Of a DNA stretch of 64,000 bases, positions 1 through 8,877 are shown piece after piece. Position 1 is the first letter of the stretch, and every line of letters starts with the position of its first letter. Below the pieces are notes generated by a model. That model was not told the DNA's origin. It saw nothing but the letters and a program-made list of their open reading frames with translations, and did no database searches. The DNA is taken from the NCBI GenBank assembly GCA_902363255.1, contig CABIZO010000001.1:496001-560000 (forward strand), written 5' to 3'. The position numbers and the translations under genes are program-made. The stretch is from Peptostreptococcaceae bacterium (GTDB taxonomy: Bacteria > Bacillota > Clostridia > Peptostreptococcales > Peptostreptococcaceae).

Positions 1-346
1 ATAATAATAGCAATGCACTAACTAATAATAAAAATGGTGCATCTTTCTTAATTGTATTTCTTTGCACAGGTAGTTTAGCAATTATTGATGAAACACCAAG
101 TACAACAAGTATGTTGAAAAAGTTTGATCCGACAACATTAGCTACACTCATATCATTTTGACCAGCTAATGAGGAAGTAATACTTACAGCTGCTTCTGGT
201 GCACTTGTTCCCATAGCAACAATTGTAAGTCCTATAATCATGGCAGGAACATTGAATTTTCTTGCAATAGATGCAGCACCTTCCACGAACATGTCAGCTC
301 CTTTTATAAGGAAAAAGAAACCTATAATTAAAATTAAAAATGACAT
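1..346 (-). CDS. Calcium/sodium antiporter (CaCA family), 5' part only
   Basis: The N-terminal part of an integral membrane cation exchanger; the gene runs off the left edge. The visible 115 residues begin MSFLILIIGFFFL, a first hydrophobic segment. They then carry GNFN-type family signals: a GLTIVAMGTSAPEAAVS stretch (the alpha-repeat signature of Ca2+/cation antiporters, with acidic Glu) and VVGSNFFNILVVLG. The pattern is that of the YrbG-like branch, which exchanges Ca2+ for Na+ or H+. The start is chosen by a good GGAGGAAT ribosome site 5 bases upstream. No partner genes are visible. Family assignment is strong; substrate is inferred from the family. Confidence 0.85.
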   Translation of the reverse strand, partial: MSFLILIIGFFFLIKGADMFVEGAASIARKFNVPAMIIGLTIVAMGTSAPEAAVSITSSLAGQNDMSVANVVGSNFFNILVVLGVSSIIAKLPVQRNTIKKDAPFLLLVSALLLL

Positions 347-385
347 TTTTATTCCTCCGAGTTTAATAAAAATAATTTTACCGAT

Positions 386-394
386 ATTATAGCA
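386..394 (-). promoter_or_regulatory. Extended -10 promoter of the antiporter gene
   Basis: Reading leftward, TGCTATAAT is a perfect extended -10 element about 40 bases before the start codon of the antiporter. No good -35 is seen at 17 bases. Confidence 0.45.
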
Positions 395-774
395 TACCAC
401 AAAAGCCATATATTTACAAAGTATTTCGAAATAATTATTATAATGGTAATATATTTATACATTGCATAAATACAATGAAGTTTAGAAACTAGGATAAATA
501 AGTATAAAGTTTTGTAATACATGAGAAGATAAGCTGTCTATGAAAGTAGACAGCTCACTTTATGCTGCTTTTTACTTTTAGGATTCTTAAATATTTAATC
601 ACTAGAACTAATTTTTTGAACTTTATTTTACCCTGTAGGATTAAAAATATGTTATACATTTTTAATTAAAATTATTCCTAATGATTTTAATTAGTTGAAT
701 TATTTGTGTATTTAGAAAAAATTTACTAATATAATAATATATTGAAAAAAATAAGATTTTTTAGGAGAAGAATT
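395..774. other. Non-coding spacer with a perfect hairpin
   Basis: No gene is seen. At 532-555 there is a 9-bp perfect inverted repeat (AGCTGTCTA, loop TGAAAG). It is not followed directly by a T-run, so it is not a convincing terminator. The last 50 bases are very AT-rich and probably hold the promoter of the response regulator gene. Confidence 0.5.
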
Positions 775-1482
775 ATGGATAGAGAACATATTTTAGTAGT
801 TGAAGATGATGTTGATATAAATAACCTTATTGCAAAGAAATTACAAAAACATAATTATAAAGTTATACAAGCTTTTTCTGGAAGTGAAGCTAATCTTCGT
901 TTGTCTAGGGATAAATTTCATTTAGTAATGTTAGATTTAATGTTACCAGGAATTACAGGAGAGGAATTAATTAAAGAAATTAGACAAAAGCAAGACATAC
1001 CAATTATGGTTATTTCAGCGAAAACTTCTTTGGAAGACAAGGTGAATGTATTGGATTTAGGAGCAGATGATTATATTACAAAACCATTTGAATTAGAGGA
1101 AATTATAGCTAGAGTAAATTCTCAACTACGAAGATATAGAAAATTTGGAAGTATGGTGAATGATAGTTTAGAAAAGCAAAATGAATATAAATTTAAAGAA
1201 TTAGTATTGAACGAACAATCGAGAACCGTTAAAGTTGGAGATAAAAATATATCTTTGACAAATCATGAGTTTGATATTTTATGTATTTTAATAAAAAATC
1301 CAGACAAAGTTTATTCTAGAGAAGCGTTATATGAGCAAGTATGGAAGAGTGGTTATTATGGAGAAGATAACTCTGTAAATGTCCATGTGAGCAATATAAG
1401 AAAGAAAATAAAAGAAGTAGAAAAAGAAGAGGAATACATAAAAACAGTTTGGGGAATAGGTTTTAAATTAAATAATAATTAG
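775..1482 (+). CDS. OmpR/PhoB-family response regulator
   Basis: A 235-residue DNA-binding response regulator. The receiver domain (about 4-118) has the acidic pair D11/D12, phospho-acceptor D54 in VMLDLMLPG, S81 and K103 in the ITKPF motif. A winged-helix output domain follows (about 140-232, with SVNVHVSNIRKKI recognition-helix region). A TTG reading-frame start at 742 is possible, but ATG 775 has an AGGAGAAG site and places the protein's start at the normal MDREHILVVEDD. It is followed by an ABC transporter and a histidine kinase gene, the arrangement of peptide-antibiotic sensing and resistance modules (Bce/Cpr/lantibiotic-immunity type). It probably binds the tandem repeats at 1487-1509. 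Confidence 0.93.
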   Translation: MDREHILVVEDDVDINNLIAKKLQKHNYKVIQAFSGSEANLRLSRDKFHLVMLDLMLPGITGEELIKEIRQKQDIPIMVISAKTSLEDKVNVLDLGADDYITKPFELEEIIARVNSQLRRYRKFGSMVNDSLEKQNEYKFKELVLNEQSRTVKVGDKNISLTNHEFDILCILIKNPDKVYSREALYEQVWKSGYYGEDNSVNVHVSNIRKKIKEVEKEEEYIKTVWGIGFKLNNN

Positions 1483-1486
1483 CAAT

Positions 1487-1520
1487 CTTTAAACTTTCTT
1501 TAAACTTTCTTGAATATTTA
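1487..1520 (+). promoter_or_regulatory. Tandem 11-bp operator and promoter of the ABC transporter operon
   Basis: Two perfect contiguous copies of CTTTAAACTTT (1487-1497, 1498-1508), then a degenerate third (CTTGAATATTT). OmpR-family regulators bind direct repeats at this helical phase. A -10-like TATTTA (1515-1520) lies 5 bases after the repeat pair, the same spacing as in the 19153 and 25871 promoters of this window. Regulator identity is inferred from position. Confidence 0.6.
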
Positions 1521-1599
1521 TTAAAAGTATTTTTGTATTCTTATAAATGTAAAGTTAATTAAAGCTTAAAAGAGTTAAAAAGTTGAAGGGAGATTAAGG

Positions 1600-2520
1600 A
1601 TGAAATCAGTTATAAGAACACATAAGTTGTGTAAGAAATATAGAGAAGATTTCGCATTATCAAATATAGATATTACTGTAAATCAAGGTGATATATATGG
1701 TCTGGTAGGAAATAATGGAGCAGGAAAAACCACATTGCTTAGAATTTTAACAGGTCAATGTGGAGCTAGTAGTGGTGAATTTGAACTATTTGAAAAGTCC
1801 TCAAAGGAAGAATTGAGTAAAGCTAGAAGACGAACTGGAGCAATAATAGAATCACCAAGTTTTTATGAAGAATTAACAGTAGATCAAAATATGGAGTATT
1901 ATCGAATTCAAAGGGGAATACCAGGCAAAGACAAAATAGACAAAGTTTTAGAAGAAGTTAATTTATTAGATGCAAAGAAAAAGAAATTCAAGGATTTATC
2001 CCTTGGAATGAAGCAAAGATTAGGACTAGCACTAGCAATGATGACAGAGCCAGAGCTATTATTACTAGATGAGCCCATCAATGGACTAGATCCATCAGGA
2101 ATTATAGAGATAAGAAATTTACTTTTAAAGCTTAATAAAGAAAAGAACATTACAATTTTGATATCAAGTCACATATTATCTGAACTATCAAATGTGGCAA
2201 CTTGTTATGGATTTTTAAATAAAGGCAAGTTGGTAGAAGAATTATCTGCCAAAGAACTTGAGGATAAATGTAAAAGTTATTTAGAAATTAAGGTAAGCAA
2301 TGCAAAAAAAATGTCAGCCTTGCTAGAAGAAAAGCTGGGGTATAGAGACTATAAAGTATTGCCAGAAGATAAGATTCAAATATTTGAAGGAATTGATAAG
2401 CCAGAAAAAATAAGTAATTTGGCGGTTTCTAACAGTATAGGTTTATTAGCTTTGGAAGAAAAATCTTTAAATCTTGAAAATTATTATATGTCTTTAATTG
2501 GAGGTGCTCAACATGCTTAA
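1600..2520 (+). CDS. ABC transporter ATP-binding protein (BcrA/lantibiotic immunity type)
   Basis: A 306-residue ATPase that drives a two-gene ABC-2 type exporter with the permease immediately downstream. Walker A GNNGAGKTT is at about 38-46, the signature LSLGMKQ at 133-139, and Walker B LLLLDEP at 153-159 followed by NGLDPSG. The C-terminal third (about 220-306) is the extra region typical of BcrA/NisF-like subunits. The start ATG has a GGGAGATTAAGG site. Its stop overlaps the permease start, so the two are translationally coupled. Family homologues remove bacitracin- or lantibiotic-like peptides from the membrane; the substrate here is unknown. Confidence 0.9.
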   Translation: MKSVIRTHKLCKKYREDFALSNIDITVNQGDIYGLVGNNGAGKTTLLRILTGQCGASSGEFELFEKSSKEELSKARRRTGAIIESPSFYEELTVDQNMEYYRIQRGIPGKDKIDKVLEEVNLLDAKKKKFKDLSLGMKQRLGLALAMMTEPELLLLDEPINGLDPSGIIEIRNLLLKLNKEKNITILISSHILSELSNVATCYGFLNKGKLVEELSAKELEDKCKSYLEIKVSNAKKMSALLEEKLGYRDYKVLPEDKIQIFEGIDKPEKISNLAVSNSIGLLALEEKSLNLENYYMSLIGGAQHA

Positions 2521-3292
2521 TTATATAAAAAGTGAAGTTTATCGTAATTTACGCTCTAAGGGTAATTATATATTTCTATTTGGATGTATGGCATTTGTTA
2601 TATTTTTAAATGGGGTATTAGCTGGTTTTGCAAATAGTGATGCAAATTTCCCTTATGCAAATACTTATTTTTCATTTACATCTTTATATACAAGTATGGT
2701 AATTCCTATGGTACTATGTCTGCCAATGGTAGCTGTAGTATTTGGTCAAGAGTACAAAAGTCATACTTTAAAAAACTCTATTTCTTATGGTATACCAAGA
2801 AGTGAAATTTATTTTGGTAAATTTATAGTTTTATTAATAATAGCCTTAATCAATTTAATTCTTATTAGTTTAGTGTATATTGGAAGTGCCTTATTATTAC
2901 TTGATAATAGCGGTTCGATTTACTTAAATGAATTAATAAGATCTTTAATAGCATGTACACCATTATTTTTAATTAGTGCAACTGCTGCTCATTGCTTCTA
3001 CTTTATTTTTGATAGTGAAACTACAGTTGTTGTATGGTGGGTTTCTGTTATGATTATAATACCGAAAGTTATGGAATTATTAGGGGCTAGAATAGAAATA
3101 TTAAGAAAAATAGCTGAGTTTATGCCATGGAATATAGTTAAAAATATTACACAAAGTAGCGGTATTCACAAATTTATATTCTTTTGGAGTACTGAACAAG
3201 GCTTAATAAATTGTTTTATAGTAGGAATTGTTGGAACTTTAGTATTCTATTTATTGGGAATGAAATTATTTGAAAAAGTTGAAATAAAATAA
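2513..3292 (+). CDS. ABC-2 type permease (lantibiotic immunity/bacitracin type)
   Basis: A 259-residue membrane protein with about six hydrophobic segments; it begins MLNYIKSEVYRNLRSKGNY, the usual cytoplasmic start of this permease family. ATG 2513 has GGAGGTGC 5 bases upstream and overlaps the stop of the ATPase gene by 8 bases. With the preceding ATPase it would form a peptide-antibiotic exporter or immunity transporter. Only one permease gene is present, whereas NisEG-type systems have two, so it probably acts as a homodimer. No substrate can be read from the sequence. Confidence 0.85.
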   Translation: MLNYIKSEVYRNLRSKGNYIFLFGCMAFVIFLNGVLAGFANSDANFPYANTYFSFTSLYTSMVIPMVLCLPMVAVVFGQEYKSHTLKNSISYGIPRSEIYFGKFIVLLIIALINLILISLVYIGSALLLLDNSGSIYLNELIRSLIACTPLFLISATAAHCFYFIFDSETTVVVWWVSVMIIIPKVMELLGARIEILRKIAEFMPWNIVKNITQSSGIHKFIFFWSTEQGLINCFIVGIVGTLVFYLLGMKLFEKVEIK

Positions 3293-3313
3293 TAGAGGGA
3301 GAGTGTGCAGATT

Positions 3314-4224
3314 ATGATATTTATAGTGATAACTTTATTTTTTACAAGTGTGTATTTTTCTGCACGCTTTTTTTACTATCTAAAAGTATTAGAGAGGCGA
3401 GAAATGACCTACAGGAGGTGTGTGAAGATACAGAAAGAAATAGAAGACTTACTTTATCATGTCCAAATAAAGATTTGGAAAATTTACTAAAAGAGATGAA
3501 TAATTACTTAGAAAAAACACAGATGGAGAAAATTAAAAGTACCCGAAGAGAAAAAGAACTAAGAAAAGAGATAGAAAATATATCTCATGATTTAAGAACT
3601 CCTCTTACATCTATATTGGGATATTTAGAGTTAATGAAAGATGGAGATATAACTAAGAAAGAAACATATGAATATATTTCTATAATAGAGAAAAAATCTA
3701 GGGCATTAAAAAATTTAATTCAAAGTTTCTATGATTTATCTAGACTAGAAGTCTATGAATACAAAATGGATATAAAAAATATAGATATTCATAAAGAGTT
3801 AATGGAGCAGTTACTTATTTTTTATAATGATTTCGATCAAAAAGGTATAGATGTGGAGCTTGATATTGGTGATGAAGTAATAAATATTCAAGGTGATTTG
3901 GATAGTATAGAAAGAATTTTTACTAATTTAATACAAAATGCTATCAAATATGCAAAGGATACCTTTAAAGTACGTATAAATAAATCAAAGGATACTGTTA
4001 ATATAATTTTTAGTAATAATATGGAAAATATAGAAGAAACGGATATAGAAAATCTATTTAATCGTTTTTATATGAAAGAGCAGTCTAGGAATAGTCAAAG
4101 CTCTGGGCTAGGACTTACAATAACTAAGCTTTTGGTGGAAGCTATGGGTGGTCGTATAGATGCAGAAATGGAAAATAACTTTATCTATTTTAAAATTACT
4201 TTTAAACTTTCTAAAAATGAATAA
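3314..4224 (+). CDS. Sensor histidine kinase, interrupted by a frameshift in a T7 tract
   Basis: Cognate kinase of the regulator at 775. The catalytic part is intact: H-box SHDLRTPL (His codon 3586-3588), N-box FTNLIQNAIKYAKD, and G-box SSGLGLTITKLL. The N-terminus lies in two frames. From 3314 the first frame gives one transmembrane helix (MIFIVITLFFTSVYFSARFF); it then diverges. The linker SKSIREARNDLQEVCEDTE, typical of this kinase group, is in the next frame and continues into the kinase. The frames join at 3368-3374, seven consecutive T: adding one T restores a single reading frame. Downstream starts (GTG 3418) have the ribosome site too close, so a soluble form is not well supported. 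It could be a sequencing error, real pseudogene, phase variation or slippage. Confidence 0.8.
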
Positions 4225-4379
4225 ATTTAAAAAATAAGGTAAGTACTCCATTATATAGTATACATTTGAACAAAATTAACTACATCAAACATTGAACGAA
4301 AAAAAGTAAACTATAGTTGTATCAAAAACTATGTATTAATCATATAGTAATGTATCTTGAACAAAATGGAGGATATATT

Positions 4380-6221
4380 ATGTGTGGAATTGTAGGATGG
4401 TCTAATCTTAAAAATAATATAAGAGATTACTCCAATATAATGGATAAAATGATTAATACACTAAAGTTAAGAGGACCTGATTCAGGTGGATTAAAAGTTT
4501 ATGACCATGCATTAATTGGTCATAGAAGACTTGCTATAGTTGATCCAACTGGAGGGCTTCAACCAATGACTAAGAAAGTAGGTAACAGGGAATATACCAT
4601 TTGCTATAATGGGGAATTATACAATACAGAAGAAGTTAGAGCGGATTTATTGGCTAAAGGCTATGCGTTTGATTCTTATGGTGATACAGAAGTTTTGTTA
4701 ACATCTTATATTGAGTATGGCAAAGATTGTGTAGATCATATCAATGGAATTTTTGCTTTTGGAATATGGGACGAATATAATCAAGAGTTGTTTTTATGTA
4801 GAGATCCACTAGGTATAAAACCGCTTTTCTATTCTTACAAAGATGGAAACTTAATCTTTGCTTCGGAGATGAAAACTTTATTAAGACATCCATCGGTAGA
4901 TTCAGTAGTAGATAAAGATGGTTTACTGGAGCTTATGTCTTTAGGACCTGCTAGAAGTTTAGGTGGTGGAATATTTAGAGATATTAAAGAAGTTCCACCT
5001 GCATTTTATTTGACTTTTAATGAGAAAGGAATAACTTTAAATGAGTATTGGGAGTTAGAAGTAAGAGAGCACGAGGACGATTTAGATAAAACTAAAAGTT
5101 ATGTGAGCGATTTATTAGTAGATATAATTGAAAATCAATTAGTCAGTGATGTACCTGTTTGTACTTTTTTATCAGGAGGACTTGATTCTAGTATAATTTC
5201 AAAGGTGGCATTTGATAAATTTAAAGAAAATAATATGGAAACTTTAAATACATTTTCCATTGATTACAAGGATAATGATAGATATTTTAAGAAAGATATA
5301 TTTCAACCTAATTCAGATTCGGACTATGTGGGAATAATGGTTGATTTTTTAGGTAGTAACCACCATAATGTGGTGCTAGATAATGTGGAGCTAGCTCATG
5401 AACTAGATGATGCAACTATAGCAGCCGACTTACCGGGAATGGCTGATATAGATTCTTCTCTATATTTATTTGCAAAGGAAGTAAGAAAGCATGCAACTGT
5501 TGCACTTTCTGGAGAATGCGCAGATGAAGTATTTGGAGGATATCCATGGTTCACAAGAGAATACGATTCTATTGAAATATTCCCTTGGGCTGACTCAATT
5601 GAATATAGAAAAAATATATTGAGGGATGATTTGAAATCACTTCCTATTGAAGATTATACTAAAGGATTGTGCAGAGATAGTATTAATAAAATTTCTAAGT
5701 TATCTGGTGAAAGCCATGATGATAGGATTATGAGAGAGCTTTCTTATCTTAATATAAAATATCAGATGATTACCTTAATAAATAGAAAAGATAGAATGAC
5801 CATGTCTAATAGTTTGGAAGGAAGGGTACCTTTTGCTGATAAAAGATTAGTTCAATATGCTTTTAATTTACCAAAAGATATAAAATTATTACATGGTAGA
5901 GAAAAAGGATTATTACGTGAAGCAGTAAGAGGATTAGTTCCAGATTCTATTATAGACAGAAAAAAAAGTCCTTATCCAAAAACTCATAATCCTAAGTATA
6001 CAAAGGAAGTTAGTAATATGCTAAGATTAATTATAGAAGACAAGACTTCTCCAATCCATCAGATTATAGATTATGACTTTGTATCTAGATTAATTGACAC
6101 AGGAGGAGCATCTTTCGAGAGACCGTGGTATGGACAGCTGATGACAGGGCCACAGGTTATTGCTTACTTGATTCAGTTGAATAATTGGATGAAGTTTTAT
6201 GATGTAAAACTAGATATATAA
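4380..6221 (+). CDS. asnB: Asparagine synthase (glutamine-hydrolysing)
   Basis: A 613-residue enzyme that converts aspartate, ATP and glutamine to asparagine. The start is fixed by MCGIVGW: the catalytic Cys2 of the N-terminal glutaminase must be exposed after Met removal, and GGAGGATATATT precedes this ATG. An upstream in-frame start at 4317 would bury that cysteine. The glutaminase domain spans about 2-200 (RGPDSGG, YNGELYN). The synthetase domain has the PP-loop SGGLDSS at 265-271 and ALSGECADEVFGGYPW. It appears to be a single-gene unit with a strong terminator downstream. Confidence 0.95.
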   Translation: MCGIVGWSNLKNNIRDYSNIMDKMINTLKLRGPDSGGLKVYDHALIGHRRLAIVDPTGGLQPMTKKVGNREYTICYNGELYNTEEVRADLLAKGYAFDSYGDTEVLLTSYIEYGKDCVDHINGIFAFGIWDEYNQELFLCRDPLGIKPLFYSYKDGNLIFASEMKTLLRHPSVDSVVDKDGLLELMSLGPARSLGGGIFRDIKEVPPAFYLTFNEKGITLNEYWELEVREHEDDLDKTKSYVSDLLVDIIENQLVSDVPVCTFLSGGLDSSIISKVAFDKFKENNMETLNTFSIDYKDNDRYFKKDIFQPNSDSDYVGIMVDFLGSNHHNVVLDNVELAHELDDATIAADLPGMADIDSSLYLFAKEVRKHATVALSGECADEVFGGYPWFTREYDSIEIFPWADSIEYRKNILRDDLKSLPIEDYTKGLCRDSINKISKLSGESHDDRIMRELSYLNIKYQMITLINRKDRMTMSNSLEGRVPFADKRLVQYAFNLPKDIKLLHGREKGLLREAVRGLVPDSIIDRKKSPYPKTHNPKYTKEVSNMLRLIIEDKTSPIHQIIDYDFVSRLIDTGGASFERPWYGQLMTGPQVIAYLIQLNNWMKFYDVKLDI

Positions 6222-6228
6222 AATAGAG

Positions 6229-6264
6229 AAAAGCCATTAATATAAAATTTTATTAATGGCTTTT
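6229..6264. terminator. Bidirectional terminator between asnB and the MFS gene
   Basis: Inverted repeat AAAAGCCATTAATA / TATTAATGGCTTTT with A and T flanks on both sides, placed between two convergent genes, so it can serve both. Confidence 0.8.
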
Positions 6265-6273
6265 AAATTTATT

Positions 6274-7704
6274 TTAAAGAGATTTTTTTCTAAATAATCT
6301 ATATCCTGTTATAACAAAAGCTATGAAACAGAGAATAAAAGACACGAAGAATGCCACATGCATCCCATATAAAAATAAATCATCTCTTCCTTCAATATAG
6401 CCTGTAACCTTGTATCCAGCTTGACTGCTCATTGAACTATAAAGTATGGTAGTTGATAAAGAGAGTCCTGTTACCATACCTAAATTTCTAGCCAATGAAT
6501 TTATGCTACCTGCAATCCCAAGATGGTTTGATTCAACAGATGACATTATTATTGAATTATTTGGCGATTGAAAAAGTGCCACACCAGTACCTGCTAAAAG
6601 TGTAAGTAATATTAGAAAAGGAACAGTGGTATTAATACCTATAAATATTAATAATAGTTGAGAAACGCATACAACTAAAAGCCCTACAAAAGTCAAACCT
6701 TCAGATCCAATTTTATCAGATAAAGCACCGCTGATTGGTGCAACAACAACCATTGCAATAGGAACACACATAAGTATAATTCCAGATAAGAAAGTGGAAA
6801 GTTTCAATGTGTCTTGTAAATAAAACGGCATTAATGTATTCATAAATAAATTTGATGAAAATATTAATACAGCGCAAATTAATCCTAGCGAAAAAGCTTT
6901 GCTATTGAATATGGTTAAATCTATTAAAGGATTTTTAGCTTTTCTTTCTCTAAATATAAATCCAACAAGAGATATTATTGATAAAATAAATAACCCTATA
7001 ACAAGTCTAGTGTTAAATCCTATAACCTGACCAATAAATATTCCTAAAAATAATGAAATTACACTTGTATCAAATAAGATAAATCCTAAAAAATCTAAGT
7101 TCAGTGGAACTTCTTTTCTTTTTGATTTTGGAAAAACAAAATATCCTAGAATAATTGCAAATAGTCCAATAGGTATATTAATTAAAAATATATAATGCCA
7201 AGTATATTTCTGAAGAATGATTCCACCAATACCAGGGCCAGCTATACTTCCAAGAGAGACAAAACTACCAAGAATTCCAAGGCTTCTTCCTCTCATCTCT
7301 GGAGGAAAGTTTTCTGTTATAATTCCATAGTTCGTTGCCATTGTCATACTAGCCCCAATAGCCTGAGCTATTCTTGATAATAAAAGTATCTCTAGGGTAG
7401 GACTTATTCCGCAAAATAATGATCCTAGTATAAAAATAAATGTTCCAATTTTGAAGATTTTTACTTTTCCTATGGTATCACTAATTTTTCCCCAAAAAAT
7501 TAATAAACAGCAAATAGTAATCATATATACAGATACTATCCATTCAGCATCGCTCATATTTATGGATAAACTTTTAGACATAGTTGGCATTGCTATATTT
7601 ACAATACTACCATCTAAAGTGGACATAAATGTAAATAAACAGGTTGCAAATAAAATAAGCCAGATGTTATTTTGTTTACTTGCATTATTAGTGTTTTGTG
7701 ACAT
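6274..7704 (-). CDS. MFS drug exporter, DHA2 (EmrB/QacA) family
   Basis: A 476-residue major facilitator transporter with about 14 hydrophobic segments, the number expected for the DHA2 group. Family motifs are visible: LDGSIVNIAMPTMSKSL in the first helix (motif D1), WGKISDTIGKVKIFKIG (motif A) and GSIAGPGIGGIIL (motif C of proton-coupled exporters). The start ATG has an AAAGGAGAGAT site. It stands alone between asnB, which converges on it, and a spacer. The likely role is proton-driven export of hydrophobic compounds; the actual substrate is unknown. Confidence 0.9.
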   Translation of the reverse strand: MSQNTNNASKQNNIWLILFATCLFTFMSTLDGSIVNIAMPTMSKSLSINMSDAEWIVSVYMITICCLLIFWGKISDTIGKVKIFKIGTFIFILGSLFCGISPTLEILLLSRIAQAIGASMTMATNYGIITENFPPEMRGRSLGILGSFVSLGSIAGPGIGGIILQKYTWHYIFLINIPIGLFAIILGYFVFPKSKRKEVPLNLDFLGFILFDTSVISLFLGIFIGQVIGFNTRLVIGLFILSIISLVGFIFRERKAKNPLIDLTIFNSKAFSLGLICAVLIFSSNLFMNTLMPFYLQDTLKLSTFLSGIILMCVPIAMVVVAPISGALSDKIGSEGLTFVGLLVVCVSQLLLIFIGINTTVPFLILLTLLAGTGVALFQSPNNSIIMSSVESNHLGIAGSINSLARNLGMVTGLSLSTTILYSSMSSQAGYKVTGYIEGRDDLFLYGMHVAFFVSFILCFIAFVITGYRLFRKKSL

Positions 7705-7818
7705 TTTATCTCTCCTTTAACTAATTTCATATAGAAAGTTAATCATAATTATTATTACCATAATAAAAAAAATAATAGTTTTATTTCTTAGATAAAGGAA
7801 AGAGTAACCTAAGGTATT

Positions 7819-8073
7819 TTAATATTTAAACAAGATTGCTTTTGGTATGGCTAACAAAGATGACTTATTAGCTCTATGATGAAAGTAAATTTTGAGCAAG
7901 GTCGTTGCCTGAAATTTCATGGCGCCCACACAGTAGCTTAAAGTGGTAGCGAAGGGATCTCGTTTGAGTAACGGATTTATCTGAAGTTATAACTATGATA
8001 AATCGTTGACAATATGATCCTCAATCTTGGCGACATGAAGTGTTTCGCCGACACGTCGCTCAGGCGAAGTGAA
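7819..8073 (-). other. GC-rich degenerate reading frame or rDNA-leader-like element
   Basis: This 255-base stretch is much richer in G and C than its surroundings. Read leftward it forms one frame of 85 codons with only two internal stops (TAG and TAA, near 7995); the last part reads GAMKFQATTLLKIYFHHRAN. It directly follows the ydcF-like gene without a start codon or ribosome site. From memory, peptide fragments like this recur as spurious hypothetical proteins near rRNA operons of related clostridia. That would make it a displaced non-coding repeat rather than a gene. There is an imperfect GC-rich hairpin (TTCGCC/GGCGAA) at 8044-8068. Confidence 0.4.
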
Positions 8074-8077
8074 TTTT

Positions 8078-8728
8078 TTATTTACATAAGTGCTTATCGT
8101 ATTTTAAAGAAACTAAATTATTATAAGCATCCCATACTTCATGAGGAATTTCTTGTTTAATTTGAAATCCATTTTTACCATATAAGTCAATTCTTTGTAA
8201 ATCACCAACCATGATGCTAATAAATTCATCAATAGAAATTTCACCATTAGAATAAAAGTCACAATATTCTTCATAAGAATATTGTGGAGAAGTTATAATA
8301 AAATCAATTTCTGACCATTGTTTTTTTATAGTAGCAAAAGTTCTTCTTTCTCTATATGGTTTGTCAACTATTAGAAAAGACATAGGATGTAAGTCTAATT
8401 TTTTCAAAAGATTTTTAGTTTTGCTTATGTTTTCACCTGTATTACTGGCTTCACTTTCAATAATTATTTTATCTTCTGGAATACCCATATCTATAGCAAT
8501 TTGAGCAAACTTTTCAGCTTCAGTCATATTCCATAAATTTTTAGTAATTCTACCAAAACCACCAGTAAAAATAATTTTATCACTATATCCTTGTAAAAAA
8601 AGCTGAGCGCATCTTTTGGCAACGTGTAAATCATGACTACCAAATCCAAGAATAACATCAGTCTTTTGAATTTTTTTATTTAATTTATGATAATCCCATA
8701 AAATTTTAGCGTAATAATCTATATCCAT
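8078..8728 (-). CDS. YdcF family protein (DUF218)
   Basis: A 216-residue, apparently cytoplasmic protein of the DUF218/YdcF-ElyC-SanA family. Visible signals are the Rossmann-like start TDVILGFGSHD, then IIFTGGFG, the EAEKFA helix, the IIIESEASNTGENI segment and VDKPYRERRTF. Members with an N-terminal membrane anchor act in envelope polymer metabolism; this one has no membrane segment and more closely resembles soluble YdcF, which binds S-adenosylmethionine in E. coli. The start ATG has a CCTAGGAGG site. Its function in this organism is unknown. Confidence 0.8.
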   Translation of the reverse strand: MDIDYYAKILWDYHKLNKKIQKTDVILGFGSHDLHVAKRCAQLFLQGYSDKIIFTGGFGRITKNLWNMTEAEKFAQIAIDMGIPEDKIIIESEASNTGENISKTKNLLKKLDLHPMSFLIVDKPYRERRTFATIKKQWSEIDFIITSPQYSYEEYCDFYSNGEISIDEFISIMVGDLQRIDLYGKNGFQIKQEIPHEVWDAYNNLVSLKYDKHLCK

Positions 8729-8877
8729 AAAACCTCCTAGAAAATAAATAAGATAAGTTATTGCTCAATGCTAAAAAACTAAGTTATTTTTAAATTTTAA
8801 TATCCATGTTTTATATTTAGCATATTTATTAAACTATTATATTAATTTTATCATAGATAATAAAACCTATAGCATAA

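Noticed and set aside
532..555. Possible terminator in the left spacer
   Set aside because: The hairpin is perfect, but no T-run follows directly on either strand, so it is only described as a hairpin.
3418..4224. Shorter soluble histidine kinase starting at GTG 3418
   Set aside because: Its ribosome site is directly adjacent to the GTG, and conserved linker residues continue upstream in the same frame, so the frameshifted full-length reading explains the data better.
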